Below are positions 7,956 through 15,699 of a stretch of DNA of 42,184 nt, one piece after another. The position numbers and the translations under genes were made by a program. This DNA is from Oscillospiraceae bacterium (GTDB lineage Bacteria; Bacillota; Clostridia; Oscillospirales; CAG-272): the NCBI GenBank assembly GCA_015063485.1, contig SVUA01000014.1, forward strand, positions 1-42,184, written 5' to 3'. Each line of letters starts with the position of its first letter. Position 1 is the stretch's first letter. Under the pieces are notes generated by a model. It had not been told where the DNA came from. It worked only from the letters and a program-made list of their open reading frames with translations, and did not search any database.

Positions 7956-8107
7956 TCAAATTTTGATTTATCGGTGAGATGGAGTAATGAATAGAAGATG
8001 CAACAAAGTGTGTTTTGCGTAGCAAATTCGCGGGACGCAACCGCGAATCACTTTGTTGACGGAGGTGGCGAGTTAAAAACTCGCCACCGACAAACCGCAA
8101 TTTGTTT
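7956..8107 (+). repeat. Shell repeat copy with distinct palindromic cargo
   Basis: The left end is TCAAATTTTGATTTATCGGTG and the right end is CACCGACAAACCGCAATTTG. The interior carries CAACAAAGTG/CACTTTGTTG, TTCGCGG/CCGCGAA and GGTGGCGAGTT/AACTCGCCACC inverted repeats, unlike the cargo of the other copies. It fills the space between the divergent hprK and foldase genes. Confidence 0.85.
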
Positions 8108-8217
8108 GAATCTCTAACGTTAAATTTTATATTTTTTTGAGTAAATATTTTTTATTCATAATACTGTCACAATCTTATTGTATAATAGAATGTAAAATTA
8201 TATTTCGAGGACAAATT

Positions 8218-9396
8218 ATGAAAAACAAGATCTTTATAAAAATTTTGGCATTATTTCTTATTGCCGTTATGACGCTTCCTTTGCTTACCGCTTGTTCGGT
8301 TCGAAAAGTCCCCGCAGGTAAGTTGGCTCTTACCTCGGTCGGAACGGTAAACGGAAAGGACGTGCTCTACGAGGAGCTTTACTACCTCACCGCAAACTAT
8401 CTGCCATCACTAAAGACTATATACGGCGACGACACCGAGAGCTTGAAAAAGTGGCTTCGCGACACCGTTTATGAAAATATCGTAACGAATTACGCTATGC
8501 TTTCGCTTTGCGAGGATATGGGCGTTTCGGTCGATGAAAAACGCCTTAACGAAAATATCCAAGCTGAGATAGACGCGCTCGTAGAGGCTGAATGTAACGG
8601 AAGCCGTTCGGATTACAGAGATATGCTAAAAAAAGTCAATATGACCGACCATTACATGAGAGAAACTACGCGTGTAGAACTTCTTTACTCTGAATTACCC
8701 GCAAAATATATGTCTCAAGGTCTTGTTCCCTCAAGCGAAGATGCTATCATTTCTTACGTATCCGAAAATTTTGTACGCACACAGCATATAGCTGTTCTCG
8801 TTGAAAACGGTGAGAGTCTAGAAGAAAACATGGAAAAGGCGCAGCAAGCTCTCAATGACTACGAAAACGGAAAATACACCTTTTCAAAGCTTATCGGAAG
8901 CAAGTACAACGAGGATCTTTCTCCGCAGACGAATAACGACGGATATTACTCGGCAAAGGGAACGATGGACAAGATGTACGAAAAAGCCGCTTTCTCACTT
9001 GAAATAAACGGAGTAAGCGGTATCGTGGAAGGTACGGGGCTCAGCAATATCACGGGCGATCCTGTTCCCTGCTTTTACATAATTAAAAGACTTGAGATAG
9101 ATAACGAATACATAAAGGAAAATCTTTCGGATATACAGAACAAGTGCGCGGACGCGCTCATAGCAAAAGATCTCGACGAAAAGAAAGCGGAGCTTGAATT
9201 TAAGCCTAACGATTTCGGTTCGTCTCTTGACCTTACATCGCTTGACTACCCCAAGGACGGCTTTGACTTCTTTGTATTATTTATCGTTATCGCTTGTCTT
9301 ATTGTCGTTGCCTTGATCGTCCTTGCGATCGCATTTGTAATTATCCGAAGAAAGAAGCGTATTGAGGCAAGACGCGCAAAAAGAGCGTTAAAATAA
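8218..9396 (+). CDS. Lipoprotein with SurA/PrsA-like foldase domain and C-terminal membrane helix
   Basis: This 392-residue exported protein starts with a lipoprotein signal peptide whose lipobox is LTAC (Cys26). A SurA-N-like helical region and a diverged parvulin (PpiC) peptidyl-prolyl isomerase-like domain follow, the latter recognisable from TQHIAVLV through the GYYSAKGTMDKMYEKAAF block to FYIIKRLEI. A strongly hydrophobic helix (FFVLFIVIACLIVVALIVLA) and a basic tail end the protein, so it would be tethered at both ends. I chose the ATG at 8218 (CGAGGA upstream) because the longer frame adds residues encoded by the promoter region. It is followed after 21 nt by a membrane-anchored partner. 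Foldase function is inferred. Confidence 0.82.
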   Translation: MKNKIFIKILALFLIAVMTLPLLTACSVRKVPAGKLALTSVGTVNGKDVLYEELYYLTANYLPSLKTIYGDDTESLKKWLRDTVYENIVTNYAMLSLCEDMGVSVDEKRLNENIQAEIDALVEAECNGSRSDYRDMLKKVNMTDHYMRETTRVELLYSELPAKYMSQGLVPSSEDAIISYVSENFVRTQHIAVLVENGESLEENMEKAQQALNDYENGKYTFSKLIGSKYNEDLSPQTNNDGYYSAKGTMDKMYEKAAFSLEINGVSGIVEGTGLSNITGDPVPCFYIIKRLEIDNEYIKENLSDIQNKCADALIAKDLDEKKAELEFKPNDFGSSLDLTSLDYPKDGFDFFVLFIVIACLIVVALIVLAIAFVIIRRKKRIEARRAKRALK

Positions 9397-9417
9397 TTTT
9401 TTGAAAGGAGAAGCGTT

Positions 9418-10347
9418 ATGAACCGAAACAGGCATATGCAATACAAAAGAAGCATATACAGAAAGCGCCGCATAAGAACAGTCATCATTACCTCTGCGGT
9501 CATTTTAGCGCTTCTCGTTACTATCTTTCTGATACTCGGAAACATTCTTTTCGACAAGGCTAACGAGAGAGAGAACGAGCCTGTGCAAACAACTGCCCCA
9601 AAAAGCAACGACTCTATTCCCGCGGACAGTGCCCGTCAAATAAAGGCGGCGGCGATCTCCTTGAACGGAAGTCTTAATTCGACTCTTGACTCGGCAAAGT
9701 CGAGCGGCTTTGACTCTATATCGGTCATGTTGAACGCTCCCGACGGAAAGCTTAACCACTATTCAGATATTGCAAAACGCCTTAAATACGAGTGCTTCAA
9801 CGACGTAAACGTTTCGGTAAATGAGCTTATGGAAAGCGCAAAGGACCGCTCGCTTTACGTCAGCGGAGTGTATTACGTGTCCGCGTTTTCGGAATCCGAC
9901 GAGCTTGCGCGTTCGGTCGCGATAGCCGAGCTTGCGACGGTAATTTCGGAATCCTTGCGTTCAGGGCTTGACGAGGTAATACTTTTAGCTCCCGATATTT
10001 CAGAGGAGCAATGCAAAGAAGTCACGCACCTCATCTCCGAGGTACGCGCGTTTGTTCCAAACGCCGTTATCGGATTTTCGCTCCCCGAATCGCTCGTTGG
10101 ATCGAAAAACGCAGAGCTTATCGACAGCCTTGCAAAGCAAGTAAGCTTCTTGGCTCTTGACCTTACAGGATATGGAGAGTCAGACCCTCTTGAATTTACA
10201 AAGGAACGCGTAACTCCTATGCTCTATTCACTTCTCCGCTATAAAATGCGCGTGATGATCCCTTTCTTTGAGGAATCGGAAAAGCAAAGCTCTGTAATAT
10301 CGACGGTCGAATCGTCGGGAATATCAAATTGGCAGATAATTAAATAG
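9418..10347 (+). CDS. Membrane-anchored protein with TIM-barrel-like extracytoplasmic domain, function unknown
   Basis: This 309-residue protein has a very basic N-terminus, one membrane helix (residues about 21-45) and a long extracytoplasmic domain. The domain alternates strand-like segments (AAAISLNG, DSISVMLNAP, SLYVSGVYYVSAF, EVILLAPD, AVIGFSLP, FLALDLTGYG, MRVMIPFF) in the way of a glycosidase-like barrel. I see no convincing catalytic acid pair, so it may be a non-catalytic relative. An AAAGGAG site precedes the ATG, 21 nt after the foldase-like lipoprotein, so the two are almost certainly co-transcribed. I do not recognise a named family with confidence. Confidence 0.7.
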   Translation: MNRNRHMQYKRSIYRKRRIRTVIITSAVILALLVTIFLILGNILFDKANERENEPVQTTAPKSNDSIPADSARQIKAAAISLNGSLNSTLDSAKSSGFDSISVMLNAPDGKLNHYSDIAKRLKYECFNDVNVSVNELMESAKDRSLYVSGVYYVSAFSESDELARSVAIAELATVISESLRSGLDEVILLAPDISEEQCKEVTHLISEVRAFVPNAVIGFSLPESLVGSKNAELIDSLAKQVSFLALDLTGYGESDPLEFTKERVTPMLYSLLRYKMRVMIPFFEESEKQSSVISTVESSGISNWQIIK

Positions 10348-10360
10348 ATACCCTTTAAAA

Positions 10361-10460
10361 AAGTTTTTGAAGGGAGTTTGAGGGGGACGAGCATGAACTT
10401 TGTTCATGCCCCGTAGCGAAGCGAAGGAGTTTTTCAAAAAGTCCCCCTCATCGCGTCCCT
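10361..10460 (+). repeat. Free-standing copy of the 99-bp cargo repeat
   Basis: This is nearly identical to 4738-4838 but without shell ends around it. Arms GAGGGGGAC (10380-10388) and GTCCCCCTC (10441-10449) are perfectly complementary, with a GCATGAAC/GTTCATGC hairpin inside. It lies just after the stop codon at 10347. Confidence 0.85.
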
Positions 10461-10468
10461 GCGTCCTC

Positions 10469-10512
10469 AAAAAATATACGGCGGAAGCGTTTTGCTTCCG
10501 CCGTATATTTTT
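10469..10512. terminator. Strong bidirectional terminator between convergent genes
   Basis: A perfect stem of about 20 bp (AAAATATACGGCGGAAGC with its complement) has a GTTTT loop and A/T flanks. It serves the plus-strand pair ending at 10347 and rplS on the minus strand. Confidence 0.92.
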
Positions 10513-10529
10513 TAGGTATTCGAAAAAAT

Positions 10530-10871
10530 TTAGATCTTTTCCTTAACCTTGGATGCCTTACCGACTCTGTCACGGAGATAGTAGAGCTTTGCTCTTCTTA
10601 CGCGACCCTGACGGATAACGTCAACCTTAACTACGTTGGGAGAATGGATCGGGAAGGTCTTCTCTACGCCGCAACCGTAAGAAACACGTCTTACAGTAAA
10701 GGTCTCGGAGATTCCGCCGCCGTGCTTAGCGATAACGGTGCCTTCGAAAAGCTGGATCCTCTCACGTGCGCCCTCTTTGATTCTGTTGTGGATACGAATG
10801 GTATCACCAACGTTGACCGTAGGGATCTCGGTCTTAAGCTGCTCGTTTGTAAAAGCCTGAAGTAAATTCAT
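10530..10871 (-). CDS. rplS: 50S ribosomal protein L19
   Basis: This 113-residue protein of the large ribosomal subunit lies at the 30S-50S interface. The family pattern is complete: [53 protein letters not shown] and [20 protein letters not shown]. It has its own extended -10 promoter and a structured leader, and is monocistronic here rather than joined to rpsP, rimM or trmD. An AAGGAGG site lies upstream of the ATG at 10871. Confidence 0.98.
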   Translation of the reverse strand: MNLLQAFTNEQLKTEIPTVNVGDTIRIHNRIKEGARERIQLFEGTVIAKHGGGISETFTVRRVSYGCGVEKTFPIHSPNVVKVDVIRQGRVRRAKLYYLRDRVGKASKVKEKI

Positions 10872-10955
10872 TTTTCAGTCCTCCTTAAATATCGGGACGT
10901 TCATGCAGAGCTGCGCAGCGGACCGTCCGTTTTTTATGTGTTTTTCACACTGACC
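10872..10955 (-). ncRNA. Structured rplS leader, possible L19 leader
   Basis: The transcript leader on the minus strand contains CGGACG and CGTCC arms enclosing a GCTGCGCAGC hairpin, placed just before the AAGGAGG site. The position and size fit the L19 autoregulatory leader known in Firmicutes. I cannot confirm the covariance model. Confidence 0.5.
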
Positions 10956-10960
10956 GATAT

Positions 10961-10989
10961 ATTATACCACATTGTTTTCGATTTTGCAA
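10961..10989 (-). promoter_or_regulatory. Promoter of rplS
   Basis: On the minus strand, TTGCAA (10989-10984), a 17-bp spacer and TATAAT (10966-10961) occur, with a TGG extension directly before the -10 box. Confidence 0.82.
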
Positions 10990-10997
10990 GTGTTTTT

Positions 10998-12419
10998 TTA
11001 ACTTTTTTTGATTTTTTTTGATAAAAAGTTTTTTGCAACCGTCATTACTGTCATTATTATGCCCTTTCCGTTGAATATCAGCATAAAGAGAAGTATCGCC
11101 AGCTGCATATATTTCCAATAGCTTACCGCGCTTATCATTATAAAGCTTTGCGCGATAAGAACTACCGTATTTATTATAACTCTTGCGTGATACTGCTTGA
11201 ATTTTAAGTAATGCGACGTATCATAGGAGCGTATCGCGTAGGTCGCAAGATAACTTATAAGCGTTGCCGCAGCCGCTCCCATAGCTCCGTGCTTTGAGAT
11301 AAGCACGAAATTGAGCACGACGTTTATCACCGCTCCCGCAAGAGCCGTCACCATTGAAAGCATACTCTTTTTTTCAATAAAGTAGATGCTTCCGAAAAAC
11401 GCCGAGAACGCCGAAAACACCATAGCGATAACGAGCACGGGAACGAACTCCCACGAGGAGTAGTACGAATCGGCAAGTAAGAGCCTTGTAAGTATCTTCG
11501 ACCCCGCGATAAGCACCGACGCGCCCATGAACATCACGCTCATGTAATTCTTAAACACGGTACTGAAAAATGAAGCTCTTTCTTCACTTGAGGCGTCCTT
11601 GACGGTCGAAAAATGCCACGCCTCGATAAAAACTCCGCTCACAAGTATGACGAGCGTCGGCAATTTACTTGCCGCCGCGTAAAGTCCCTGCGCTTCAGTT
11701 CCGCAATAATAGGTCACGACGTATCTGTCAGACACCGAGGTGATAAGCCAGAGCATCGTCGTCGGAATATACGGAATACTGAATTTCAGTATATTTTTGA
11801 GCATCGTTCGGTCAAAGCTCTTGAGATCAAGCTCCCGCCACATACGGCAACCGACGAAAAGTCCGACTGTTATAGTGATATCCGCAACGACCACCGACAG
11901 AACGTAGCCTGTGCTTCCCATATCGAACACGATAAGGAACAGGATATTGAGAGCTATCGTAAGAACGGTATTGGCTATTCCCTGCGCGGCGAAAAGCACG
12001 GTCTTGCCCTTTGCTCTCATATAATGCGCGCACGCCGAGTGGAAATTTGCGCCTATGACGTAAAGCGTTATAAGCGGCAGATACCTTGATACGCTCATTC
12101 CCGCAAAGGTAAGCGCTGCGCAGACAAGCGCGAGTACTGCGCTTCCCGCGAAAAGCACGGTCATGGACGAGGTGAATATCTTTTTTCTGTCTCCGTCGTC
12201 TGCGTCGAGCGTAAAGCGGAAGAGAGCGTCGCATATTCCAACCGACGCAAGCGGTATCAAGAGATTAGCCGTTTGCGAGATAAGGTCTGCGACTCCGAAC
12301 TCCTCTGCCGAAAGTATCGCCGTGTAAAGCGGCATAAGAAGGAAGACGAGCACCTTTGATGCAAAAGTGCCCACTCCCAAAATAGCCGTATTTGATAAAA
12401 GTCTTTTATAGCGTCCCAT
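10998..12419 (-). CDS. Wzx-type polysaccharide flippase (MOP superfamily)
   Basis: This 473-residue membrane protein of about 12-14 helices belongs to the polysaccharide/lipid-linked oligosaccharide flippase family. The N-terminus (SNTAILGVGTFASKVLVFLL, then MPLYTAILSAEEFGVADLIS) is typical of Wzx/RfbX proteins. It starts 9 nt after the YebC-family stop and is probably co-transcribed. No glycosyltransferase cluster is adjacent; a sugar-phosphate transferase lies far away at 27 kb. The substrate is unknown. Confidence 0.88.
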   Translation of the reverse strand: MGRYKRLLSNTAILGVGTFASKVLVFLLMPLYTAILSAEEFGVADLISQTANLLIPLASVGICDALFRFTLDADDGDRKKIFTSSMTVLFAGSAVLALVCAALTFAGMSVSRYLPLITLYVIGANFHSACAHYMRAKGKTVLFAAQGIANTVLTIALNILFLIVFDMGSTGYVLSVVVADITITVGLFVGCRMWRELDLKSFDRTMLKNILKFSIPYIPTTMLWLITSVSDRYVVTYYCGTEAQGLYAAASKLPTLVILVSGVFIEAWHFSTVKDASSEERASFFSTVFKNYMSVMFMGASVLIAGSKILTRLLLADSYYSSWEFVPVLVIAMVFSAFSAFFGSIYFIEKKSMLSMVTALAGAVINVVLNFVLISKHGAMGAAAATLISYLATYAIRSYDTSHYLKFKQYHARVIINTVVLIAQSFIMISAVSYWKYMQLAILLFMLIFNGKGIIMTVMTVAKNFLSKKIKKS

Positions 12420-12428
12420 CGTACGCTT

Positions 12429-13154
12429 TTAGTTTTCCCAGTTGTGATATACGTTCATTACGTCGTCGTCTTCCTCGAGCTTTTCGATAAGAAGCTCCAT
12501 GAACTTGATATCGTCCTCGCTCTCGAGCGTGACGTAATTTGACGCGATCTTGTCCTTTTCTGCGGACATTATCTCGTAGCCAGCCTCTTTGAGAGACTCC
12601 TGAACTGCGTAAAGGTCGTCGGGCTCGGTGTAGATCTCGAAGACCTCACCCTCTGCGGCGAAGTCCTCAGCGCCTGCCTCAAGAGCGGTCTCCATGAGCT
12701 TGTCCTCGTCGATATCTCCGTCCTCGTTCGAGATAATGATAACGCCCTTGTCCTCAAACAGATAAGAAACGCTTCCCGTCTGTCCGAGATTTCCGTGATA
12801 CTTTGAGAAAGCGGCTCTGACGTTACCCGCAGTTCTGTTTCGGTTGTCGGTGGTTGCCTCTACGATAACGGCGATTCCCGCAGGACCGTAGCCCTCGTAT
12901 ACTACTTCTTCATAATTCTCGCCCGTGCTTCCGAGAGCCTTTTTGATAGTTCTTTCGATATTATCGTTGGGAACGTTGTTGGATTTTGCTTTCAAGATAA
13001 GATCGCGGAGCTTGGAGTTCGACGCGGGGTCGCCGCCACCCGCCTTAACGGCGATAGTTATCTCCTTGCCTATCTTTGTGAATACCTTCGCTCTCTGCGC
13101 GTCGGTCTTTTCCTTTTTGTGCTTGATGTTAGCCCATTTGCTGTGTCCTGACAT
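12429..13154 (-). CDS. YebC/PmpR family protein
   Basis: This 241-residue cytoplasmic protein is of full family length. The invariant start MSGHSKWANIKHKKEKTDAQ and the block YEGYGPAGIAVIVEATTDNR are both present. The family was long annotated as DNA-binding regulators; more recent work links members to relief of ribosome stalling, so the regulator label should be held loosely. GAGG precedes the ATG at 13154. The Wzx-like gene follows after 9 nt. Confidence 0.95.
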   Translation of the reverse strand: MSGHSKWANIKHKKEKTDAQRAKVFTKIGKEITIAVKAGGGDPASNSKLRDLILKAKSNNVPNDNIERTIKKALGSTGENYEEVVYEGYGPAGIAVIVEATTDNRNRTAGNVRAAFSKYHGNLGQTGSVSYLFEDKGVIIISNEDGDIDEDKLMETALEAGAEDFAAEGEVFEIYTEPDDLYAVQESLKEAGYEIMSAEKDKIASNYVTLESEDDIKFMELLIEKLEEDDDVMNVYHNWEN

Positions 13155-13200
13155 ATTATACCTCTTTTATTATATTGATTCTATTTTTGTTTATTAAATC

Positions 13201-13324
13201 GGACAGTCGAGGACGCCTGTCCCTACAAGACAAATTATAATTGTTAGGTTTTACGTCGCCTCACGGCGAGGGATATACGTAAAATTTCTCCATACATTGT
13301 AGGGACAGGCGTCCTCGACTGTCC
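13201..13324. repeat. 124-bp inverted-repeat element, GGACAG family
   Basis: Identical 27-bp inverted arms (13201-13227 and 13298-13324) begin GGACAGTCGAGGACGCCTGT. Each arm is also a hairpin by itself (GGACAG with CTGTCC). The interior, with a CGCC/GGCG hairpin, is homologous to the interior of the element at 39481-39604 in the opposite orientation. It contains no transposase. Confidence 0.92.
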
Positions 13325-13339
13325 GCTACAAATATAAAT

Positions 13340-15079
13340 TTAAATCTTCTCGGTCTTTTTCAGACATATAAGACCAAACGCGTTGCCGAGTACCGTCTTT
13401 GTAGCCTCGGTGATAGCAAGACGCGTATTCTTTATCTGCTCGTTCTCTGCTCCGAGTATCGAGCAATTATGATAGAAGCGGTTGTACGCTCCCGCAACGT
13501 CGAGAATGTATCTCGTTACAATTGACGGCTCGTACGCGTCTATCGCGTCGCGGACTACCTCCTCAAAGCGAGAAAGGGTTTTGAGGAGAGACGTCTCGTC
13601 CTCGCTCGTGATAAGAAGTTCTGCGTTTTTGTCGTACTCGCCCGATTTTGAAAGCACCGAGCAGGTACGCGCGTAGGTGTACTGAACGTAAGGTCCTGTG
13701 TTTCCGTCAAAGCTTAACGCGTCCTCCATAACGAAGTTTATGTCGCGTATGCGGTTGTTCGACAGATAGTAGAAGATGACCGCGCCGACGCCGACAGCCT
13801 CAGCCGTCTTTTCTTTATTTTCGATATTGGGATTCTTCTCCTCCATGATAGCCGCTACCTTCTCGATAGCAAGAGCGAACAGGTCGCGGAGAAGTATTAC
13901 GTTACCCGTACGTGTCGCAAGCTTTGCGCCGTTTATGCTGACCGTACCGTAAGGAACGTGCACGAGCTTGTCAAACCAATCGTAGCCCATGAGCTCAACG
14001 ACCTTGAACCACTGCGCGAAGTGCAGAGACTGTCCCGCGCTCGTTACGTAGATGGATTTATCAAAATCATACATTTGCTTTCTGTCATATGCGGCAGCAA
14101 TATCTCTTGTGGGATAAAGTGATGATCCGTCTCTTTTCAGTATAAGACACGGAGGCATTCCGTATTCTTCAAGGTCAACTATGGAAGCTCCATCGTCTAT
14201 TTTCAAAAGTCCCTTATCGCGAAGTCTCTGAACCTGAACAGGCATACCTTCGGTATAACTGCTTTCTCCTTTATAGCTATCAAATGTAATACCGAGCTGT
14301 CTGTATATCTCGTCATTTGCTTTTAAAGAAAGCTTAACAAGCCAACGCCATAAAGCAAGATTTTCTTCATCACCTTGCTCCATTTTCAAAAATTCAGCTC
14401 TTGCTTCGTCCGCAAGTGTGGGATCTGCGGAAATTCCTTCTTCTTCGTTACCCGAAATTGCGTTATTTATTTTAACGTACAATTCGACCAAAGCGTCGAC
14501 TCCGCCGTTTTCTACCTTTTCGCGATCGCCCCATTTCTTGTAAGCAACTATAAGCTTACCGAACTGTGTTCCCCAGTCACCGACATAATTGATACCGATG
14601 CACTTGTAGCCTGCAAATTCATGTAGCATTTTAAGTGAATGACCGATAACCGTCGTTCCTAGATGTCCTATATGGAAAGGCTTTGCAAGGTTCGGCGAAG
14701 AATAGTCAAGCACGACCGTCTTCCCCTCTCCAAGATCTGTTGGCGCGCCGTATTTGTCACCCTTTGCTCTTGTCTCGGGTATAACGCGCGACGCAAGATA
14801 CGCTCCGTCGAGGAATATATTGAGATATCCGTTTACAGCCTCGGCACGTGCAACGCAAGGAGTGCTCATGCCGTCAGCAAGTGTCTGCGCTATCTGTACG
14901 GGTGAGCGGCGCAAAGTCTTTGAGAGCTTAAAGCAAGGCAAAGCAAGGTCGCCCATTTTTTCATCGGGCGGATATTCAAGCATTGACGCTATATCGGATA
15001 TTTCAAGCGAAGCGTCGGAGTTTATTGCCTTGATGCCTTGCGCTATGCTCTCCGATATTGATTTTTTAATTTCTAACAT
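13340..15079 (-). CDS. argS: Arginine--tRNA ligase
   Basis: This 579-residue class I aminoacyl-tRNA synthetase charges tRNA-Arg. The N-terminal Add-1 domain is visible, the HIGH motif is at residues 136-139 (FHIGHLGTTVIG), and the C-terminal DALR anticodon-binding domain ends in AITEATKTVLGNAFGLICLK. The length is normal. The part encoded by roughly 14050-14700 has clearly lower GC and less biased codon use than its flanks. It has its own promoter at 15123-15151; no T-box was seen. The ATG at 15079 follows AAGGAG. Confidence 0.97.
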   Translation of the reverse strand: MLEIKKSISESIAQGIKAINSDASLEISDIASMLEYPPDEKMGDLALPCFKLSKTLRRSPVQIAQTLADGMSTPCVARAEAVNGYLNIFLDGAYLASRVIPETRAKGDKYGAPTDLGEGKTVVLDYSSPNLAKPFHIGHLGTTVIGHSLKMLHEFAGYKCIGINYVGDWGTQFGKLIVAYKKWGDREKVENGGVDALVELYVKINNAISGNEEEGISADPTLADEARAEFLKMEQGDEENLALWRWLVKLSLKANDEIYRQLGITFDSYKGESSYTEGMPVQVQRLRDKGLLKIDDGASIVDLEEYGMPPCLILKRDGSSLYPTRDIAAAYDRKQMYDFDKSIYVTSAGQSLHFAQWFKVVELMGYDWFDKLVHVPYGTVSINGAKLATRTGNVILLRDLFALAIEKVAAIMEEKNPNIENKEKTAEAVGVGAVIFYYLSNNRIRDINFVMEDALSFDGNTGPYVQYTYARTCSVLSKSGEYDKNAELLITSEDETSLLKTLSRFEEVVRDAIDAYEPSIVTRYILDVAGAYNRFYHNCSILGAENEQIKNTRLAITEATKTVLGNAFGLICLKKTEKI

Positions 15080-15122
15080 TTATAGTCTCCTTTTGCGGTC
15101 TTCCGCTTATTTACAACATTTT

Positions 15123-15151
15123 ATTATATCATATATAATGGTTTTTTTCAA
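15123..15151 (-). promoter_or_regulatory. Promoter of argS
   Basis: On the minus strand, TTGAAA (15151-15146) and TATAAT (15128-15123) are separated by 17 bp, about 45 bp upstream of the ATG. Confidence 0.75.
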
Positions 15152-15178
15152 GTATTTTTTTGTTTTGTTTTCTTTTTG

Positions 15179-15210
15179 GTTACTTTTTCTTTTTTAAAAG
15201 AAAAAGTAAC
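15179..15210 (-). terminator. Hairpin terminator at the end of the nusB-ybaK gene run
   Basis: A 15-bp stem of GTTACTTTTTCTTTT and its complement is followed by pyrimidine-rich DNA on the minus strand. It lies about 10 bp past the ybaK stop. A related hairpin occurs at 20078-20111, so this may be a repeat-family hairpin used as a terminator. Confidence 0.65.
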
Positions 15211-15219
15211 GCGCGTCTC

Positions 15220-15699
15220 CTATTTAACAGTAATATCTGCCGTTTTTGCGGCGGTGAATTTAATAATATCGTCGGTATTCAAGAGCAACTGCATACCTCG
15301 CACGCCCGCGCTGACGGTTATTTTTTCCTGTGTGAGCGCACTCTCGTCAAACCACGTCGGAAATTTTTTCTTCATTCCGACGGGAGAGCAACCTCCTCTT
15401 ATATAACCCGTAAGTCCGAGCAATTCCTTTACGTGAACAGGCTCAACGCGCTTATTTCCCGTAGCCGACGCCGCGGCTTTAAGGTCTATCTCCTTATGGC
15501 ACGGAATACAGAAAACAAGATATCCCGTTTTATCACCGCGTGTTACGATAGTTTTAAAAACGCTCTCGTATGCAAGACCTATCCGGTCGGCAATATGCGT
15601 ACCCGAAAGGTCGTTTTCGTCGACCTCATACTCGCATATATCGTATTTTATCTTCGCCGCGTCGAGCTGACGCATGGCGTTCGTTTTATTCATTTTCAT
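15220..15699 (-). CDS. ybaK: YbaK/EbsC-family Cys-tRNA(Pro) deacylase
   Basis: This 159-residue editing protein hydrolyses mischarged Cys-tRNA-Pro. Family blocks include NKTNAMRQLDAAKI, GYLVFCIPCHKEIDLKAAA, GYIRGGCSPVGMKKKFPTWF and ITVSAGVRGMQL. The ATG at 15699 overlaps the recN stop in an ATGA junction, so translation is probably coupled. It is the last gene of the long minus-strand run and is followed by a hairpin terminator. Confidence 0.95.
   Translation of the reverse strand: MKMNKTNAMRQLDAAKIKYDICEYEVDENDLSGTHIADRIGLAYESVFKTIVTRGDKTGYLVFCIPCHKEIDLKAAASATGNKRVEPVHVKELLGLTGYIRGGCSPVGMKKKFPTWFDESALTQEKITVSAGVRGMQLLLNTDDIIKFTAAKTADITVK

Noticed and set aside
15080-15122. T-box leader for argS
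   Set aside because: The leader is too short and has no T-box sequence; only a small GCGG/CCGC hairpin is present.
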